Positions 31,004 to 40,382 are shown, counted from the stretch's first letter. The stretch: 64,000 nt of DNA from Paenibacillus sp. MAEPY2 (GCF_000499205.1 NZ_AWUK01000010.1:403235-467234); one strand, 5' to 3'. The notes: generated from the letters alone by a model not told the origin. A program made the numbers and translations.

Positions 31004-32266
31004 TTATTTCAAATATCGCTCGCTGTCCTTAACCGCCTGATCCAGCGCTTCTTGGGCATTGCTACCGTGCATGACGGCTTCCACCGCAGCCGACAGCTGT
31101 CGGTTCACTTCATTCCACTTCGGATTAAGTAGAAATGCAGGTGTATTGTCCGAACGCTCAAGCATCGTGTAATAAGGTTTGTAGAGCGGATCTTGATCCT
31201 TCTTGAGCTCATTTACAACACTTTGTCGTACCGGTAGGTCAGCAACGCGCATTTTGATCGATTCATTAGAGACATAAAATTTAACGAATTCCCATGCCAG
31301 ATCTTTGTGCTTGGAGTCTTTGGCAATAGACAGCGCAGATTCGGCCAAAACACCTTTAACCGGTTTGCCTGGGAAAGCTGGAATTTCGACCGTACCTACA
31401 TCAATTCCCGCTTGTTTGAAAGATTCAAGCGGCCAGATTCCGCTCTCCCACATAGCGATCTTACCGCCTTTAAAAATATCATCACCGCTTTGCTGGCCTT
31501 TACCACCTGTGAGCACGGCGGTGCCGTTCTTCACCATATCACCAAACATTTGGATAGCTTCAGCAGTTTCCTTACTGTTCATGTAGCCTTCAATGGTTTT
31601 ACCATCCGGGGAAATAAAGGAGCCACCGTTGCTCCAGACGAAGCCCTGCAAGTCATACGTATCATTCTCGGCACGGGCACCAAAGCCGTACTGCTTCTTG
31701 GAATTGTCCGTCAACTTCTTCGCGATATCCTGAAATTCACTCCATTCCCATCCGTCTTTGGGATAAGGGACACCAGCAGCATCAAAGAGCTTCTTGTTAT
31801 AGTAGACGACACGAGTCGTGAAGCCTGCCGGAATGCCGTACAGCTTATCGTCAATTTTTCCGTAGTTGAACAATCCTTTGTAAAAATCATCTATCTTCAG
31901 GTCTTTGTCCTTTTCTGCGAAGCTATCCAGGGGTTCAAGAGATTGATGGTAGGTAGGGAAGTCCCACATGTACATGACGTCTGGCGGGTTACCTGCTCCA
32001 AATCCTGCGGCAAGCTTCTGGTCAAATCCGTCCGCATAAGCCTCAACCTGCACCTTTGTGCCGGGATGTTCCGCTTCAAACTTTTTGGCGATATCCTGCT
32101 CAATCTTGAGCGCGTCCCCCGTATCCCAGGTTGCAAAACGAAGCGTCTTCGTCTGATCCGAACCGCCGTTCTCCGGATTGGCTGTTCCAGCGTTACCGCT
32201 GCATGCAGACAGCATAGATACCATCAGCGTCGTTGCAAGGACAATGAGTAAAGTTCTCTTTTTCAT
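31004..32266 (-). CDS. Extracellular sugar-binding lipoprotein of the galactoside cluster
   Basis: 420 aa from ATG 32266 (MKKRTLL), with GGGGAG 8 nt upstream; a longer frame to 32341 runs through the large palindrome and is rejected. Lipoprotein signal with lipobox LSAC near residue 22. The mature protein is a family-1 solute-binding protein ('KTLRFATWDTGDALKIEQDIAKKFEAEHPGTKVQVEAYADGFDQKLAAGF', 'YYNKKLFDAAGVPYPKDGWEWSEFQDIAKKLT'). First gene of the operon that goes on with two permeases, lacZ, SDR and the GcvP-like genes. A cre-like double palindrome lies about 36 bp upstream. Confidence 0.92.
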   Translation of the reverse strand: MKKRTLLIVLATTLMVSMLSACSGNAGTANPENGGSDQTKTLRFATWDTGDALKIEQDIAKKFEAEHPGTKVQVEAYADGFDQKLAAGFGAGNPPDVMYMWDFPTYHQSLEPLDSFAEKDKDLKIDDFYKGLFNYGKIDDKLYGIPAGFTTRVVYYNKKLFDAAGVPYPKDGWEWSEFQDIAKKLTDNSKKQYGFGARAENDTYDLQGFVWSNGGSFISPDGKTIEGYMNSKETAEAIQMFGDMVKNGTAVLTGGKGQQSGDDIFKGGKIAMWESGIWPLESFKQAGIDVGTVEIPAFPGKPVKGVLAESALSIAKDSKHKDLAWEFVKFYVSNESIKMRVADLPVRQSVVNELKKDQDPLYKPYYTMLERSDNTPAFLLNPKWNEVNRQLSAAVEAVMHGSNAQEALDQAVKDSERYLK

Positions 32267-32301
32267 ATTGTCAGCTCCCCTGTCAATGAGGTTTATAATA
32301 A

Positions 32302-32341
32302 TTGAACCGCTTTCATCGTAACTCGAATGAAAGCGGTTCAA
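32302..32341 (-). promoter_or_regulatory. Large palindrome of two inverted cre-like boxes before the importer operon
   Basis: TTGAACCGCTTTCAT (32302-32316) and its exact inverse ATGAAAGCGGTTCAA (32327-32341) are separated by 10 bp. Each arm fits the CcpA site WTGNAANCGNWNNCAW except at one position. It could serve as a catabolite-repression operator or as the binding site of the adjacent YesN-like regulator. As RNA it would also fold into a 15-bp stem at the end of the regulator gene, but no T run follows. Confidence 0.6.
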
Positions 32342-32396
32342 AACGTGTATCTATTCGAATGTTGTTGTGATTTTGTTCGAATTAGTGAAGCAGGTG

Positions 32397-33581
32397 TCAA
32401 TCTGTTCGGGACTCGTCGTCTTTTTGTTGGGCACGGTAATGACTCGGTGTCTGACCCGTACAGCGTTTGAACCATTTGCTAAAATATTTGCTATCTCCAA
32501 GTCCTGTCCGCTCCGCAATTTCCTGCATGGTTAGATGTGTATCCCGCAGTAAACCATAAGCAAGGCGCAATTTACGTTTATATTGGAACGCAATGAAACT
32601 ATCACCAACAGCCTTCTTAAACAGAATGGAGAAATGACTGCGACTGAGCCCAACCTCTTCCGCCAGTTCGCTGGCTGACCAATCTGCTGCGGGATTAGCA
32701 TATAGTAGATTCACGGCTTTCCAGATCGGATCTGGCCAATGATTTACGGATATCCCATACAGCTTCTCTAGCTCAGCTTCTTTATGAAGGTTCTGGAACG
32801 CCTGCTTCAGATCATCACTGTGGAGCAAGGATTCTTTGCGAGTCCATTTCAGCTGACTGAATTTGCTCTTGCTCTCTACCAAAAGGCTGTCTGCAGACCC
32901 TCGCAGTGAATCAGGAACGATCCAATAGCAGTATTCTTCTCCATATGGAATGATCGTACCCTCGCACATACTACGGTCATTCTTCTCAGCACCCTGTAGT
33001 AGACCGGTCCAAGAGGCTCCGCATTCTATTGTTCGAATCAGATATATCAACAGCGGCTCACCATTAAAATGCCATGGACCGCCATGCAGCTTCTCCAGCT
33101 CCTCTGGAAATTTACAGCTATGCCCGTTCAGCCATGCAAAGAGCAGCGTTTCCATGCGTTCTTCATCCTTTGGAGAGGGCGGAGGGGAGACCGACAGCTC
33201 CTGCTGGAACTTATTTAACATTTCTTCAAGTTCTTCGTCCTCAAAAGCGGTCTTCAAAAGATATCCGGATGCCCCAAGTTGAATTCCCTGTTGTGCGTAT
33301 TCAAAATCCCGGTGGCAGCTGAGCAGAATTATTTTGGTCTTTGCCGCTACCTCCTTGATCTTGCGAGACAGCTCAATGCCATCCATCTCTGGCATAACAA
33401 TATCTGTAATAACAATTTCAGGCCTATGCTCCAGAAAGGCTTCCCAGGCTTTTTGTCCATTGGGTGCGTCAGCTACAACTTCCATCCCGAATTTCTCCCA
33501 AGGTACGGTCGAGCGTAGACCTTTTCGTACAATGCTCTCATCATCTGCAATCAGCACCTTAATTCTCTTTGCTGTATCCAT
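32397..33581 (-). CDS. Response regulator with AraC-type output domain (YesN-like)
   Basis: 394 aa from ATG 33581, with GGAGG 9 nt upstream; it overlaps the kinase gene. The N-terminal receiver has 'KVLIADDESIVRKGL', phosphoacceptor Asp in 'PEIVITDIVMPEMDGIELS' (about D57) and the conserved Lys in 'GYLLKTAFEDEEL'. A variable middle region follows, and a double-HTH AraC domain ends the protein ('NPAADWSASELAEEVGLSRSHFSILFKKAVGDSFIAFQYKRKLRLA', 'LTMQEIAERTGLGDSKYFSKWFKRCTGQTPSHYR'). Such regulators activate neighbouring polysaccharide-use genes, here most likely the importer/lacZ operon and the GH63-like gene. Confidence 0.92.
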   Translation of the reverse strand: MDTAKRIKVLIADDESIVRKGLRSTVPWEKFGMEVVADAPNGQKAWEAFLEHRPEIVITDIVMPEMDGIELSRKIKEVAAKTKIILLSCHRDFEYAQQGIQLGASGYLLKTAFEDEELEEMLNKFQQELSVSPPPSPKDEERMETLLFAWLNGHSCKFPEELEKLHGGPWHFNGEPLLIYLIRTIECGASWTGLLQGAEKNDRSMCEGTIIPYGEEYCYWIVPDSLRGSADSLLVESKSKFSQLKWTRKESLLHSDDLKQAFQNLHKEAELEKLYGISVNHWPDPIWKAVNLLYANPAADWSASELAEEVGLSRSHFSILFKKAVGDSFIAFQYKRKLRLAYGLLRDTHLTMQEIAERTGLGDSKYFSKWFKRCTGQTPSHYRAQQKDDESRTD

Positions 33582-35304
33582 CCGGACGCTCCTCCTCTTT
33601 GGGCCAATGAATGACAATCTCTGTGCCCTCACCCTTAGTCGAATGTACCGTAAGCCCGTACTGCGGGCCGAAATGCAGTTTGAATTTCTGGTCTGCGTTC
33701 TGTACGCCTAACCCTCCGCGTCCACGACGATTCGGATCTGGCAAAAGCAGACGCTCCCGTTTTTCTTCCGTCATACCCGCTCCATCATCCCTGAGAGTCA
33801 GCAGAAGCTCATCCTTCTCTACGATGACATCCAGCTTGATTGTACCTGTCCCATCCGTGAAGCCGTGGAAAAATATATTTTCAAACAGCGGCTGCAGCGT
33901 CATACGCGGGATCAGATATTGCTTCAGCGAGTCTTCACAACTTAGCTCATAGCTGAAAACATTTCCGTACCTGATCTCCTGAATTTTCAGGAAATGCTCA
34001 ATCATGCGTAGTTCTCTGCCCAACGTGATCAGTTCCTGCGATATATCCAGATTTCCTTCCAGCACCATCGTTAAGTGATATAACATCTGACGAATATCAT
34101 CAGCACCTTCCAGACGGGCCTTCCACTGAATGGAGTTCAACGTATTGAACAGCAGATGGGGGTTAATCTGATAATGGAAAGCCTTTAGCTCCGCTTCTTT
34201 CTTGAGTCGTTCGCTCTGTTCCACTTCTTGCACGAGCGATTGGACACCGCTTACCATCCGGTTAAAGCTCATATCAAGGCTGCCCAGCTCATCTCTACCT
34301 TCGATCGGCATTCGTGTATCCAGTTTACCGAAGCTGACCTTCTGCATTGAATCCTTTAGCGTACGAATACGCGCTGTAAATCTTGATGAGAACAGATAGG
34401 CGAGTCCAAAAGCAAGCAGACATGAAATAACTGCCACGACAATGGTATTCGACCGAATAATGCCCGAGGACAGGTAGAAGGCTTTGGCAGGCAATCTCGC
34501 TTCTATGGTCCACTGGTTCACGGCAAGGGTCCGGTTCCATGTAATGTCACTATCCTTCTTCGTAAAAGCTGAAGCGCTCTCATACACAAGCCTTCCGTCC
34601 GAAGCTTTAATGGTCAGATGTGACTTCGTATCTGTCTCAAATAGTTTGAACATATGGATCAGTTCCTGCGCATTCTCCTCTATGAGTATGGTACTGCCGT
34701 TTTGCGTTCCGTTGGAATTATGGATCGGAACAGCGAGACCAAGGACGGGGAGATTCGAATCGCCTGAGCTGCTCATTGCGTGATTTTGCACATAAAAGCC
34801 GAGCCAGTATATTCCTTTATAAGAAGCGGGTTTTGTTTTCCATTCTGGAATATTTTTTAGTTTCTCAACATTCAAATTGTTCTCTCCATAATAATAGCCA
34901 GAGGGTGTAATGATATAGATTCCTGCGGTTAGATCCGTCCGCAGCGATTTGAGTAGGGCTTCAAAGTCATTCTTCTCAATGATTTCACTATAGCTCACAG
35001 GGGCCTGATTCCTTAGATCTGTATGGGCGGGATCAAGTAAATACGAGTAGATCGTTTCACTCATTTGTTTCATTCGGCTTAAAGATGAACTTGTTTGTTG
35101 CTCCAACTGTGCTACGGCATTTTCTCCATATTTGCCAAACTGCGAATTAATAATTTTGGCAGATTGGTAATAGGACAACGCACCAAGCGAGAGCAGAGGA
35201 ATCAGAGTGACGATGAGAAAACAGAAGAGCAGCTTGGTCCGTATACTGCGGTAGGAACCAGAGAAAATACGTTTATTAAGCTGCCTGATCCACTGGACGT
35301 TCAT
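33559..35304 (-). CDS. Sensor histidine kinase (YesM-like)
   Basis: 581 aa. Membrane segments at about residues 22-44 and 290-312 flank an extracytoplasmic sensing domain of the Cache type. A HAMP domain follows ('RIRTLKDSMQKVSFGKLDTRMPIEGRDELGSL'), then the His_kinase block with the phosphorylated His in 'FHYQINPHLLFNTLNSIQWKA', and an ATPase domain with N-box 'PLFENIFFHGFTDG' and G-box 'LRDDGAGM'. It should sense an extracellular sugar, perhaps through the adjacent binding protein, and phosphorylate the response regulator. A full cre match lies 83 bp upstream. Confidence 0.92.
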   Translation of the reverse strand: MNVQWIRQLNKRIFSGSYRSIRTKLLFCFLIVTLIPLLSLGALSYYQSAKIINSQFGKYGENAVAQLEQQTSSSLSRMKQMSETIYSYLLDPAHTDLRNQAPVSYSEIIEKNDFEALLKSLRTDLTAGIYIITPSGYYYGENNLNVEKLKNIPEWKTKPASYKGIYWLGFYVQNHAMSSSGDSNLPVLGLAVPIHNSNGTQNGSTILIEENAQELIHMFKLFETDTKSHLTIKASDGRLVYESASAFTKKDSDITWNRTLAVNQWTIEARLPAKAFYLSSGIIRSNTIVVAVISCLLAFGLAYLFSSRFTARIRTLKDSMQKVSFGKLDTRMPIEGRDELGSLDMSFNRMVSGVQSLVQEVEQSERLKKEAELKAFHYQINPHLLFNTLNSIQWKARLEGADDIRQMLYHLTMVLEGNLDISQELITLGRELRMIEHFLKIQEIRYGNVFSYELSCEDSLKQYLIPRMTLQPLFENIFFHGFTDGTGTIKLDVIVEKDELLLTLRDDGAGMTEEKRERLLLPDPNRRGRGGLGVQNADQKFKLHFGPQYGLTVHSTKGEGTEIVIHWPKEEERPDGYSKEN

Positions 35305-35387
35305 AAACGATTTCCCCTCTCGCTATAACTATATCTACCTGCATTCTAGCATGGACAGATAGTCTATAGAAGAATCCATTCATTTCA

Positions 35388-35401
35388 TGGTAACGCTTTC
35401 A
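35388..35401 (-). promoter_or_regulatory. cre site upstream of the sensor kinase gene
   Basis: On the minus strand TGAAAGCGTTACCA with a T on each side fits WTGNAANCGNWNNCAW at every position. It suggests CcpA-mediated catabolite repression of the two-component system. Confidence 0.65.
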
Positions 35402-35443
35402 AATTACTGTTTGCAAATAAAATTTTTCGGGTGAACGGGAAAA

Positions 35444-35487
35444 GCACGTCCCCGGAAAGCTGTTTAAAACAGCAGCCGAAGACGTGC
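35444..35487 (-). terminator. Terminator after the GH63-like gene
   Basis: GCACGTC and GACGTGC arms (35444-35450 and 35481-35487) enclose a second CTGTTT/AAACAG stem; on the minus strand TTTTCCC follows. It lies 11 bp after the glycosidase stop. Confidence 0.7.
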
Positions 35488-35497
35488 ATTATTCGTT

Positions 35498-37204
35498 TTA
35501 GGTTGTGTACTCGTGCCCAAGGATCAGGAACACACTTGATGTCCATGTGAATGCCCTGTCGCGTAGGCCTTCACCAGTCAGCGCGTCGAAGTTCTCCGCC
35601 ATCCCACTCCGGCTAAGCATATTGCAGAAGCGGCGTGATACTTCCTGAGCAAGCTCCAGGTCGCCAGCTGCGGCTACGCCTTCCACGAGCAGCATGGTCG
35701 AGGGTGCCCAGATCGGTCCGCGCCAGTACCCGTCTGGTATATAGTAAGGGCTACTTATGCTCTCGGTCGCCCAACCATTTTCCGTCAGGAAGCGATTCTC
35801 CTCCCTGAGCCCTTTCAGAAGAACATCTCTGATTGGTTCCGGCAGGCGTTTACCAAGTAGAATCGGAACGAATAACAGCAGACTGTCTCCAGCTGAAGGC
35901 TCATGTGTACCTGAACGTAAGGAGATAAATCTTCCATCTTTCCAGAAGTGGCTGATCATCTTCTCCAATGTATTATCCGCCAATTTTCTCCATTCAGAGG
36001 ATTCCTCGGTAAGCCCAAGCAATCCAGCAATTTCAGCAAGAAGCTCTGTCTGGATAATCAGAAAGGCAGCTAAATCCGGACTTTCTACGGGAATTCCATT
36101 ATTAAATGCTGTACTGTTATCCCAGCCGGAATCATTACCATGGTTATATTGGGGAATCCCGTCACCATCATCATCACGATACCGGAACCACCATTTCGTC
36201 CACTTGGACAATGGACCATACACTTCACGAAGCTGCGCCTCGCGGATATAGTCCGTATGTTTCATCATCCAGGCCAGTGTCCATCCATGAATAGGAGGTT
36301 TGTTACAGTTCCAAAGTTCATATTTATCGTTCACAAAGTCAGGAATTAAGCCACTCTCATCTTGTCGATCAAAAAAGATCATGAATTGGTCCCATGCAAG
36401 CTTTGGATCATGGCGAACAAGCGCCATCGCATTGAAGCAGTGGTCCCAGCTCCATATATTCGTCATCCAGTTCTTCGACATATACATGGCTGGACGCGTC
36501 AGGCATCCCTCCGCCGGAACAAGGCAGGACCAAGTAATGTAAGCGGCGAGCTCCCGTGCATCCTGCCAGCGATCAGGGATCGCAAGACTACTGTCAAGCC
36601 ACTGGTTAAATTCAGTACGGATCGCCTCTACGTCATCATCAAAGGACTCCCAATTTGGCCGAGGCTCCCATACTGTGCGGAACTCCTCAACGGCAAACTC
36701 CGCCGTATTTGTGTCCATATCCACGGTGAACTCTGCAATCACTCGTGAGCTCTTGATCTTATCCCACGGCACTTCCATCTTCATTCCGCCCACAAGTCCA
36801 GTCAGCATAAAACGGCATTCATGAGTAAAGCTGTTCACTTCCCAGCTATTCTTATTCACTTCATATGCATAATCATAGGCTGCCGGGATAAAGGTTAACC
36901 GGATCCCGCAGCCTATTGAACGGAATCGGACGGTATGACTATCCGAAATACAGATTTCGGCAAAGATCGCCGTCACTGGTGAATTCAGCCGGACGATTTC
37001 GGGAGAAGCTTCTGCCGTGAATGGAATCGTCTGATTCTGCTGATCCAACAGTTCAATACGGAACGCCTCACCAAATTTATCATCTCCACCCCGCACAGTT
37101 CGTAGGTAGAGGCCTTGCTGTCTATTCTTGCTTTCAGGTAGAAGAGAGACAGCAAGGAACGATTCTCTGCGGCTGAAAGGTACAAAGTTCAGGTCAAATT
37201 TCAT
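35498..37204 (-). CDS. GH63-like (alpha/alpha)6-barrel glycoside hydrolase
   Basis: 568 aa, no signal peptide, ribosome site AGGAGG 6 nt before ATG. An N-terminal beta domain (about 1-190) precedes the barrel. Catalytic-domain markers are 'NIWSWDHCFNAMAL', 'DESGLIPDFVN', 'WMMKHTDYI', the acid-bearing 'NHGNDSGWDNSTAFNNGIPVESPDLAAF' and 'YWRGPIWAPSTMLLVEG', with a late 'AENFDALTGEGLRDRAFTWTSS' that should hold the base. This matches clan GH-G enzymes such as YgjK and mannosylglycerate hydrolases that release glucose or mannose with inversion. It works in the cytoplasm, presumably on a glucoside taken up by the nearby importer. Confidence 0.82.
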   Translation of the reverse strand: MKFDLNFVPFSRRESFLAVSLLPESKNRQQGLYLRTVRGGDDKFGEAFRIELLDQQNQTIPFTAEASPEIVRLNSPVTAIFAEICISDSHTVRFRSIGCGIRLTFIPAAYDYAYEVNKNSWEVNSFTHECRFMLTGLVGGMKMEVPWDKIKSSRVIAEFTVDMDTNTAEFAVEEFRTVWEPRPNWESFDDDVEAIRTEFNQWLDSSLAIPDRWQDARELAAYITWSCLVPAEGCLTRPAMYMSKNWMTNIWSWDHCFNAMALVRHDPKLAWDQFMIFFDRQDESGLIPDFVNDKYELWNCNKPPIHGWTLAWMMKHTDYIREAQLREVYGPLSKWTKWWFRYRDDDGDGIPQYNHGNDSGWDNSTAFNNGIPVESPDLAAFLIIQTELLAEIAGLLGLTEESSEWRKLADNTLEKMISHFWKDGRFISLRSGTHEPSAGDSLLLFVPILLGKRLPEPIRDVLLKGLREENRFLTENGWATESISSPYYIPDGYWRGPIWAPSTMLLVEGVAAAGDLELAQEVSRRFCNMLSRSGMAENFDALTGEGLRDRAFTWTSSVFLILGHEYTT

Positions 37205-37230
37205 AATGCTCCTCCTTCAATAAGGAATAA

Positions 37231-37242
37231 TACGCTTTCATT
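37231..37242 (-). promoter_or_regulatory. ATGAAAGCG element upstream of the GH63-like gene
   Basis: Minus strand CAATGAAAGCGTA, 27 bp before the start. It shares ATGAAAGCG with the importer and kinase promoters but fits the cre consensus with two mismatches, so it is either a weak cre or a YesN-type site. Confidence 0.45.
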
Positions 37243-37390
37243 GTAAACCGATGCTTAAGGAAGAGGAACGTCCAGGTGTGTTCGCTAAAGAGGGTAATTT
37301 GTTGGCGGAGGAAGACTTGAGTGATTATAGGTGTCTTTTTGTTAGAGGATTGGGGGAGGAAGTGTTAGATATAGAGGTTAGAATGAACGA

Positions 37391-37447
37391 AAGAGCCCAT
37401 GAATCAGGCCATATCAGACCTTTTCATGGGCTCTTGTCTTTTTTTAT
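37391..37447. terminator. Strong hairpin terminator downstream of the LTA synthase gene
   Basis: AAGAGCCCATGAA (37391-37403) pairs perfectly with TTCATGGGCTCTT (37423-37435). The T-rich tail is on the plus strand (GTCTTTTTTTATC), but no plus-strand gene precedes it, so it probably ends the leftward LTA synthase transcript. The 288-bp gap holds no gene I can support. Confidence 0.65.
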
Positions 37448-37492
37448 CATTGGATTGAATAGTTAAAAAATAAGTTCATTATGCATGTTGGA

Positions 37493-39481
37493 TCATTTCA
37501 CTGCATTTCGATTCGGTAACTGACTCAGATAACTGTTGGACAAGTGTAGAAGATCCAAAGCTCGTTCGTACTGTTCCTTCGTAATATATTCGGAAGAGGT
37601 CGATTTCTCGTTCTCTTCTGTTGGCATTACGGATGCAGGTACTGCGGGTTCATCCTTCAGACTGTTCGAATGCGTCTCCTGATCACGATCTGCTGAAACG
37701 AAATCCTGTCTCCCGGCATCCGCAAGAGAGTAATGCGTACCATCACCGTATCCCGTCTCAGGAACGAACAGTGAAGCATCGTTTAATACGGAACCGGAGG
37801 GCAGATAATAGCGCTCTGGCAGCAGATTATTTCCCTCACGCAGCAAATCCTGCCCAAAATACAGTTGGTTCTGGAGAGAGGCACCGGTTAACCCGGCGAT
37901 CGTTGGCAGAATATCCACCTGTCCTCCGATCTGCTCCAGCTGAGCTGCCGGCGTGATGCCAGGAGCCGTTACAATCAGTGGAATATTGATCATGTCTGCG
38001 GACGTGTACTCCCGACCGTAGATTTCCTGCATGAGTTTCTCATCGGTCCGATCCAGTGAGTAGATAGGCAGACCCAGATGGTCACCGTAAACAACAAGCA
38101 AGCTATTTTCCCATAATCCGCGTTCTTTCAGTCCCTCAATAAATTGCCCCACCGCCTGATCGGCATAATGCTGGGATACAAGATAATCCCCTGGTAACGT
38201 ATTATTGAACCGTTCTGGCAGCGTCAGACTGACCTTATCTTCTGGTAAATGGTAAGGGTGATGCGCCGACATGGAAATAATTTGTGCATAGAAGGGTGAC
38301 CCTGTGTCCTGCATGGCCTCGAGTTTATCGAGTGTCTTGCTATACAACACTTCATCCGATGCTGAGAAGGCGATGGAATCCTCTGTTCCGAAATATTTAA
38401 TATCATAATAATGGTCAAAACCAAGCGCCTTGTATAACTGATCACGATTCCAGAAGTGCACATCATTCGTATGGAATGTGGCTGTCTGGTAACCGTTCGC
38501 GGACATTAGTCTGGGCAGACTTGGCAGCTCCTTGTTAGCATAGACGGTAGTTGCGGCTCCGTTGGGTGGTGTGTAAAACGATGTATTCACCACAAACTCG
38601 GCATCCGACGTATTTCCCTGTCCCACTTGCTGATAAAAGTTGGGGAAATACAGGCTTTGTGCAGCCAGCTCATTCAGATGGGGTGTAACTTCCTGCCCGT
38701 CCACCTGCAATCCGATCAGAAAGTTCTGGAATGATTCGAGCTGGAGGACAATGACGTTGCGCCCCTTGGCTGCGCCCTGCTCCACAACAGAAGGCAACGA
38801 TGTCGTTTGTTTAATCTCGTCGATATGATTCTGATCAATTTGATCAAGGGGCACGGGTTTATCCGGCCGATCCGCCAGGATGGTGTATGCTTCATATCCG
38901 AGAATCCCCATTTGCTCCGCTTGTGTGATCTCGCTCATGCTTGCGCGATTGGGGTATATATTGAGCATGCACAGTACGATCGACAGGATCAGAATGACCG
39001 AGGCAATTCGTCTTCTGGCGCTTCGTTCAAGCGGCACTCTGCCTGGACGTTCAGTCCCGCCGAGCTTGATCCGGCGACGAATCAATATCCCTGCGATAAC
39101 CAGAATATCTGCAAAAATAAACAAATAATACGGATCAAGCAAAGAGAACATGCTGCTCTTGACTGAGGTTACCTGATTAACCTGTGCAAGCGCATGATAA
39201 TTGACGATAACACCATAATATTTGTAGTACATGATGGCTGCAAAGAAGATGCCCGATAGCACCAGATTTAGTCCGAGATATAGCCACATCCGGCGTTTGG
39301 CTGCGAACCACTCAATCAGACAGAAGCAGATCCAGATCAGCGGCAACTCTGTCAGCAGCGGTTTCCAGACGGGGATGTCATCGAAGATCACAATCCAGGC
39401 CAGAGAGCTTTTGATCATCATAATAACGGTGAACACTATAAACGGTCCGCTTAGAAACCGGGTGAGTGAATTGCGTGACAA
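37493..39481 (-). CDS. LTA synthase-family sulfatase-fold phosphoglycerol transferase
   Basis: 662 aa from TTG 39481, chosen because AAGGAAGG lies 7 nt upstream; an ATG at 39520 (675 aa) has no ribosome site. Five membrane segments lie within about the first 195 residues, followed by an extracellular sulfatase-fold domain. The domain has metal-binding Glu in 'VIVLQLESFQN', catalytic Thr in 'GQGNTSDAEFVVNTS' and metal ligands in 'VVYGDHLGLP'. It polymerises or transfers glycerol phosphate from phosphatidylglycerol onto lipoteichoic acid. The last 100 residues are a low-complexity Ser/Glu-rich tail beyond the usual end. Paralogues (LtaS, YfnI, YqgS, YvgJ) cannot be told apart here. Confidence 0.9.
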   Translation of the reverse strand: MSRNSLTRFLSGPFIVFTVIMMIKSSLAWIVIFDDIPVWKPLLTELPLIWICFCLIEWFAAKRRMWLYLGLNLVLSGIFFAAIMYYKYYGVIVNYHALAQVNQVTSVKSSMFSLLDPYYLFIFADILVIAGILIRRRIKLGGTERPGRVPLERSARRRIASVILILSIVLCMLNIYPNRASMSEITQAEQMGILGYEAYTILADRPDKPVPLDQIDQNHIDEIKQTTSLPSVVEQGAAKGRNVIVLQLESFQNFLIGLQVDGQEVTPHLNELAAQSLYFPNFYQQVGQGNTSDAEFVVNTSFYTPPNGAATTVYANKELPSLPRLMSANGYQTATFHTNDVHFWNRDQLYKALGFDHYYDIKYFGTEDSIAFSASDEVLYSKTLDKLEAMQDTGSPFYAQIISMSAHHPYHLPEDKVSLTLPERFNNTLPGDYLVSQHYADQAVGQFIEGLKERGLWENSLLVVYGDHLGLPIYSLDRTDEKLMQEIYGREYTSADMINIPLIVTAPGITPAAQLEQIGGQVDILPTIAGLTGASLQNQLYFGQDLLREGNNLLPERYYLPSGSVLNDASLFVPETGYGDGTHYSLADAGRQDFVSADRDQETHSNSLKDEPAVPASVMPTEENEKSTSSEYITKEQYERALDLLHLSNSYLSQLPNRNAVK

Positions 39482-39652
39482 GATACCGCCTTCCTTCCTT
39501 TCCGAAGTTTCATTTAACAAGTATTATGCTATCTCATGGCATGTCGTGTCAAAAGTAACGAACTTCTTAATTGCTTCTTAATTGCTTCCATTTTGCAATT
39601 ATTGTGGAAAAAAGAAAGGTCAGCTCTGGTTCATTCAAGACATAGCATATCC

Positions 39653-39693
39653 AAAAAAGCCCCTTCCTATTAAGGAAGAGGCGGGAAGGGCTG
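39653..39693 (-). terminator. Terminator after the HmoB-like gene
   Basis: On the minus strand AGCCCTTCC pairs with GGAAGGGGCT, with an inner CTTCC/GGAAG stem, followed by TTTTTT. It lies 100 bp after the stop of the monooxygenase gene. Confidence 0.7.
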
Positions 39694-39792
39694 TCATTTT
39701 GAAGTGCAAATGAACCTTGCCCAAAGCATGATCGCAATACATTTGAAACTTGTACATCGTGGAGCACCGTATCAGGTTTGCTCCCCGTTCAT

Positions 39793-40290
39793 TTACTCTA
39801 TGGTGAATGTCGTGACGAATGATGGTCTTGGAAACATGGTGGGCTTCTGTGCTGTCAGCCCTTCACTACTGCTGCGGTTGCGGTGAGCATGGTTATAGGC
39901 TTGGGACTGCTGCCAGTTTTTGAAATGATCTTGGGACTGCCAAAGGGTAAGTACGACATACGTATCATCCTTCAGCGGACGAAGTACACGAATACCGACA
40001 AAACCGGGTTCGTCTTCCACTCTGCGTGCACGGTTTTTGAAGCGTTCCTCGAAGTCGTTCCTTCCATCTTCTGTTACGGGTATGTTGTTCAGAACAGCGT
40101 AACCGCCGCCTGTCCAGGAGCCTGTTGTATCGAAAGCCTCATATGCCGCTACGTTGTCATCGGACTCGATGTTCATCAAACGTTCTGTCAATTCAATGGC
40201 CAAACGAACCTGTTCCTCGCTGCGCAAAGTCAGATGCGGATATGCAGCAAGTGCATCCGGAATCGGTGAAGGGACCAAATAGATATACAT
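39793..40290 (-). CDS. Antibiotic-biosynthesis-monooxygenase-fold protein, HmoB-like heme-degrading enzyme
   Basis: 165 aa from ATG 40290, with AAGGAGG at 8 nt, the same length as Bacillus HmoB. The C-terminal ABM ferredoxin-like domain reads 'NIPVTEDGRNDFEERFKNRARRVEDEPGFVGIRVLRPLKDDTYVVLTLWQSQDHFKNWQQSQAYNHAH', where 'W.S...F..W..S..Y..AH' is the IsdG/HmoB signature. The N-terminal 80 residues form the extra domain found in HmoB. It would open heme and release iron. No Fur box is evident upstream. Confidence 0.78.
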   Translation of the reverse strand: MYIYLVPSPIPDALAAYPHLTLRSEEQVRLAIELTERLMNIESDDNVAAYEAFDTTGSWTGGGYAVLNNIPVTEDGRNDFEERFKNRARRVEDEPGFVGIRVLRPLKDDTYVVLTLWQSQDHFKNWQQSQAYNHAHRNRSSSEGLTAQKPTMFPRPSFVTTFTIE

Positions 40291-40382
40291 AGAAGCTGCC
40301 TCCTTATTTACGTACATTCCACTTCAACATAGCATATGGGATTGTGCGAGTCCAATCGGTTCACATGTATCGGACAGGTGGG

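Noticed and set aside
31307..32251. 314-codon plus-strand frame opposite the sugar-binding lipoprotein
   Set aside because: It mirrors codon bias of the real minus-strand gene, and its translation resembles no family.
32302..32341. The 15-bp palindrome as a plain Rho-independent terminator of the response-regulator gene
   Set aside because: No T run follows on the minus strand, and both arms match the cre consensus with one mismatch, so an operator is the better reading.
37251..37466. 71-codon plus-strand frame in the gap before the LTA synthase gene
   Set aside because: It runs straight through a 13-bp terminator hairpin and its T run, and has no ribosome site.
39704..39886. 60-codon plus-strand frame after the HmoB-like gene
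   Set aside because: Overlaps the end of the HmoB-like gene in antisense and lacks start signals.
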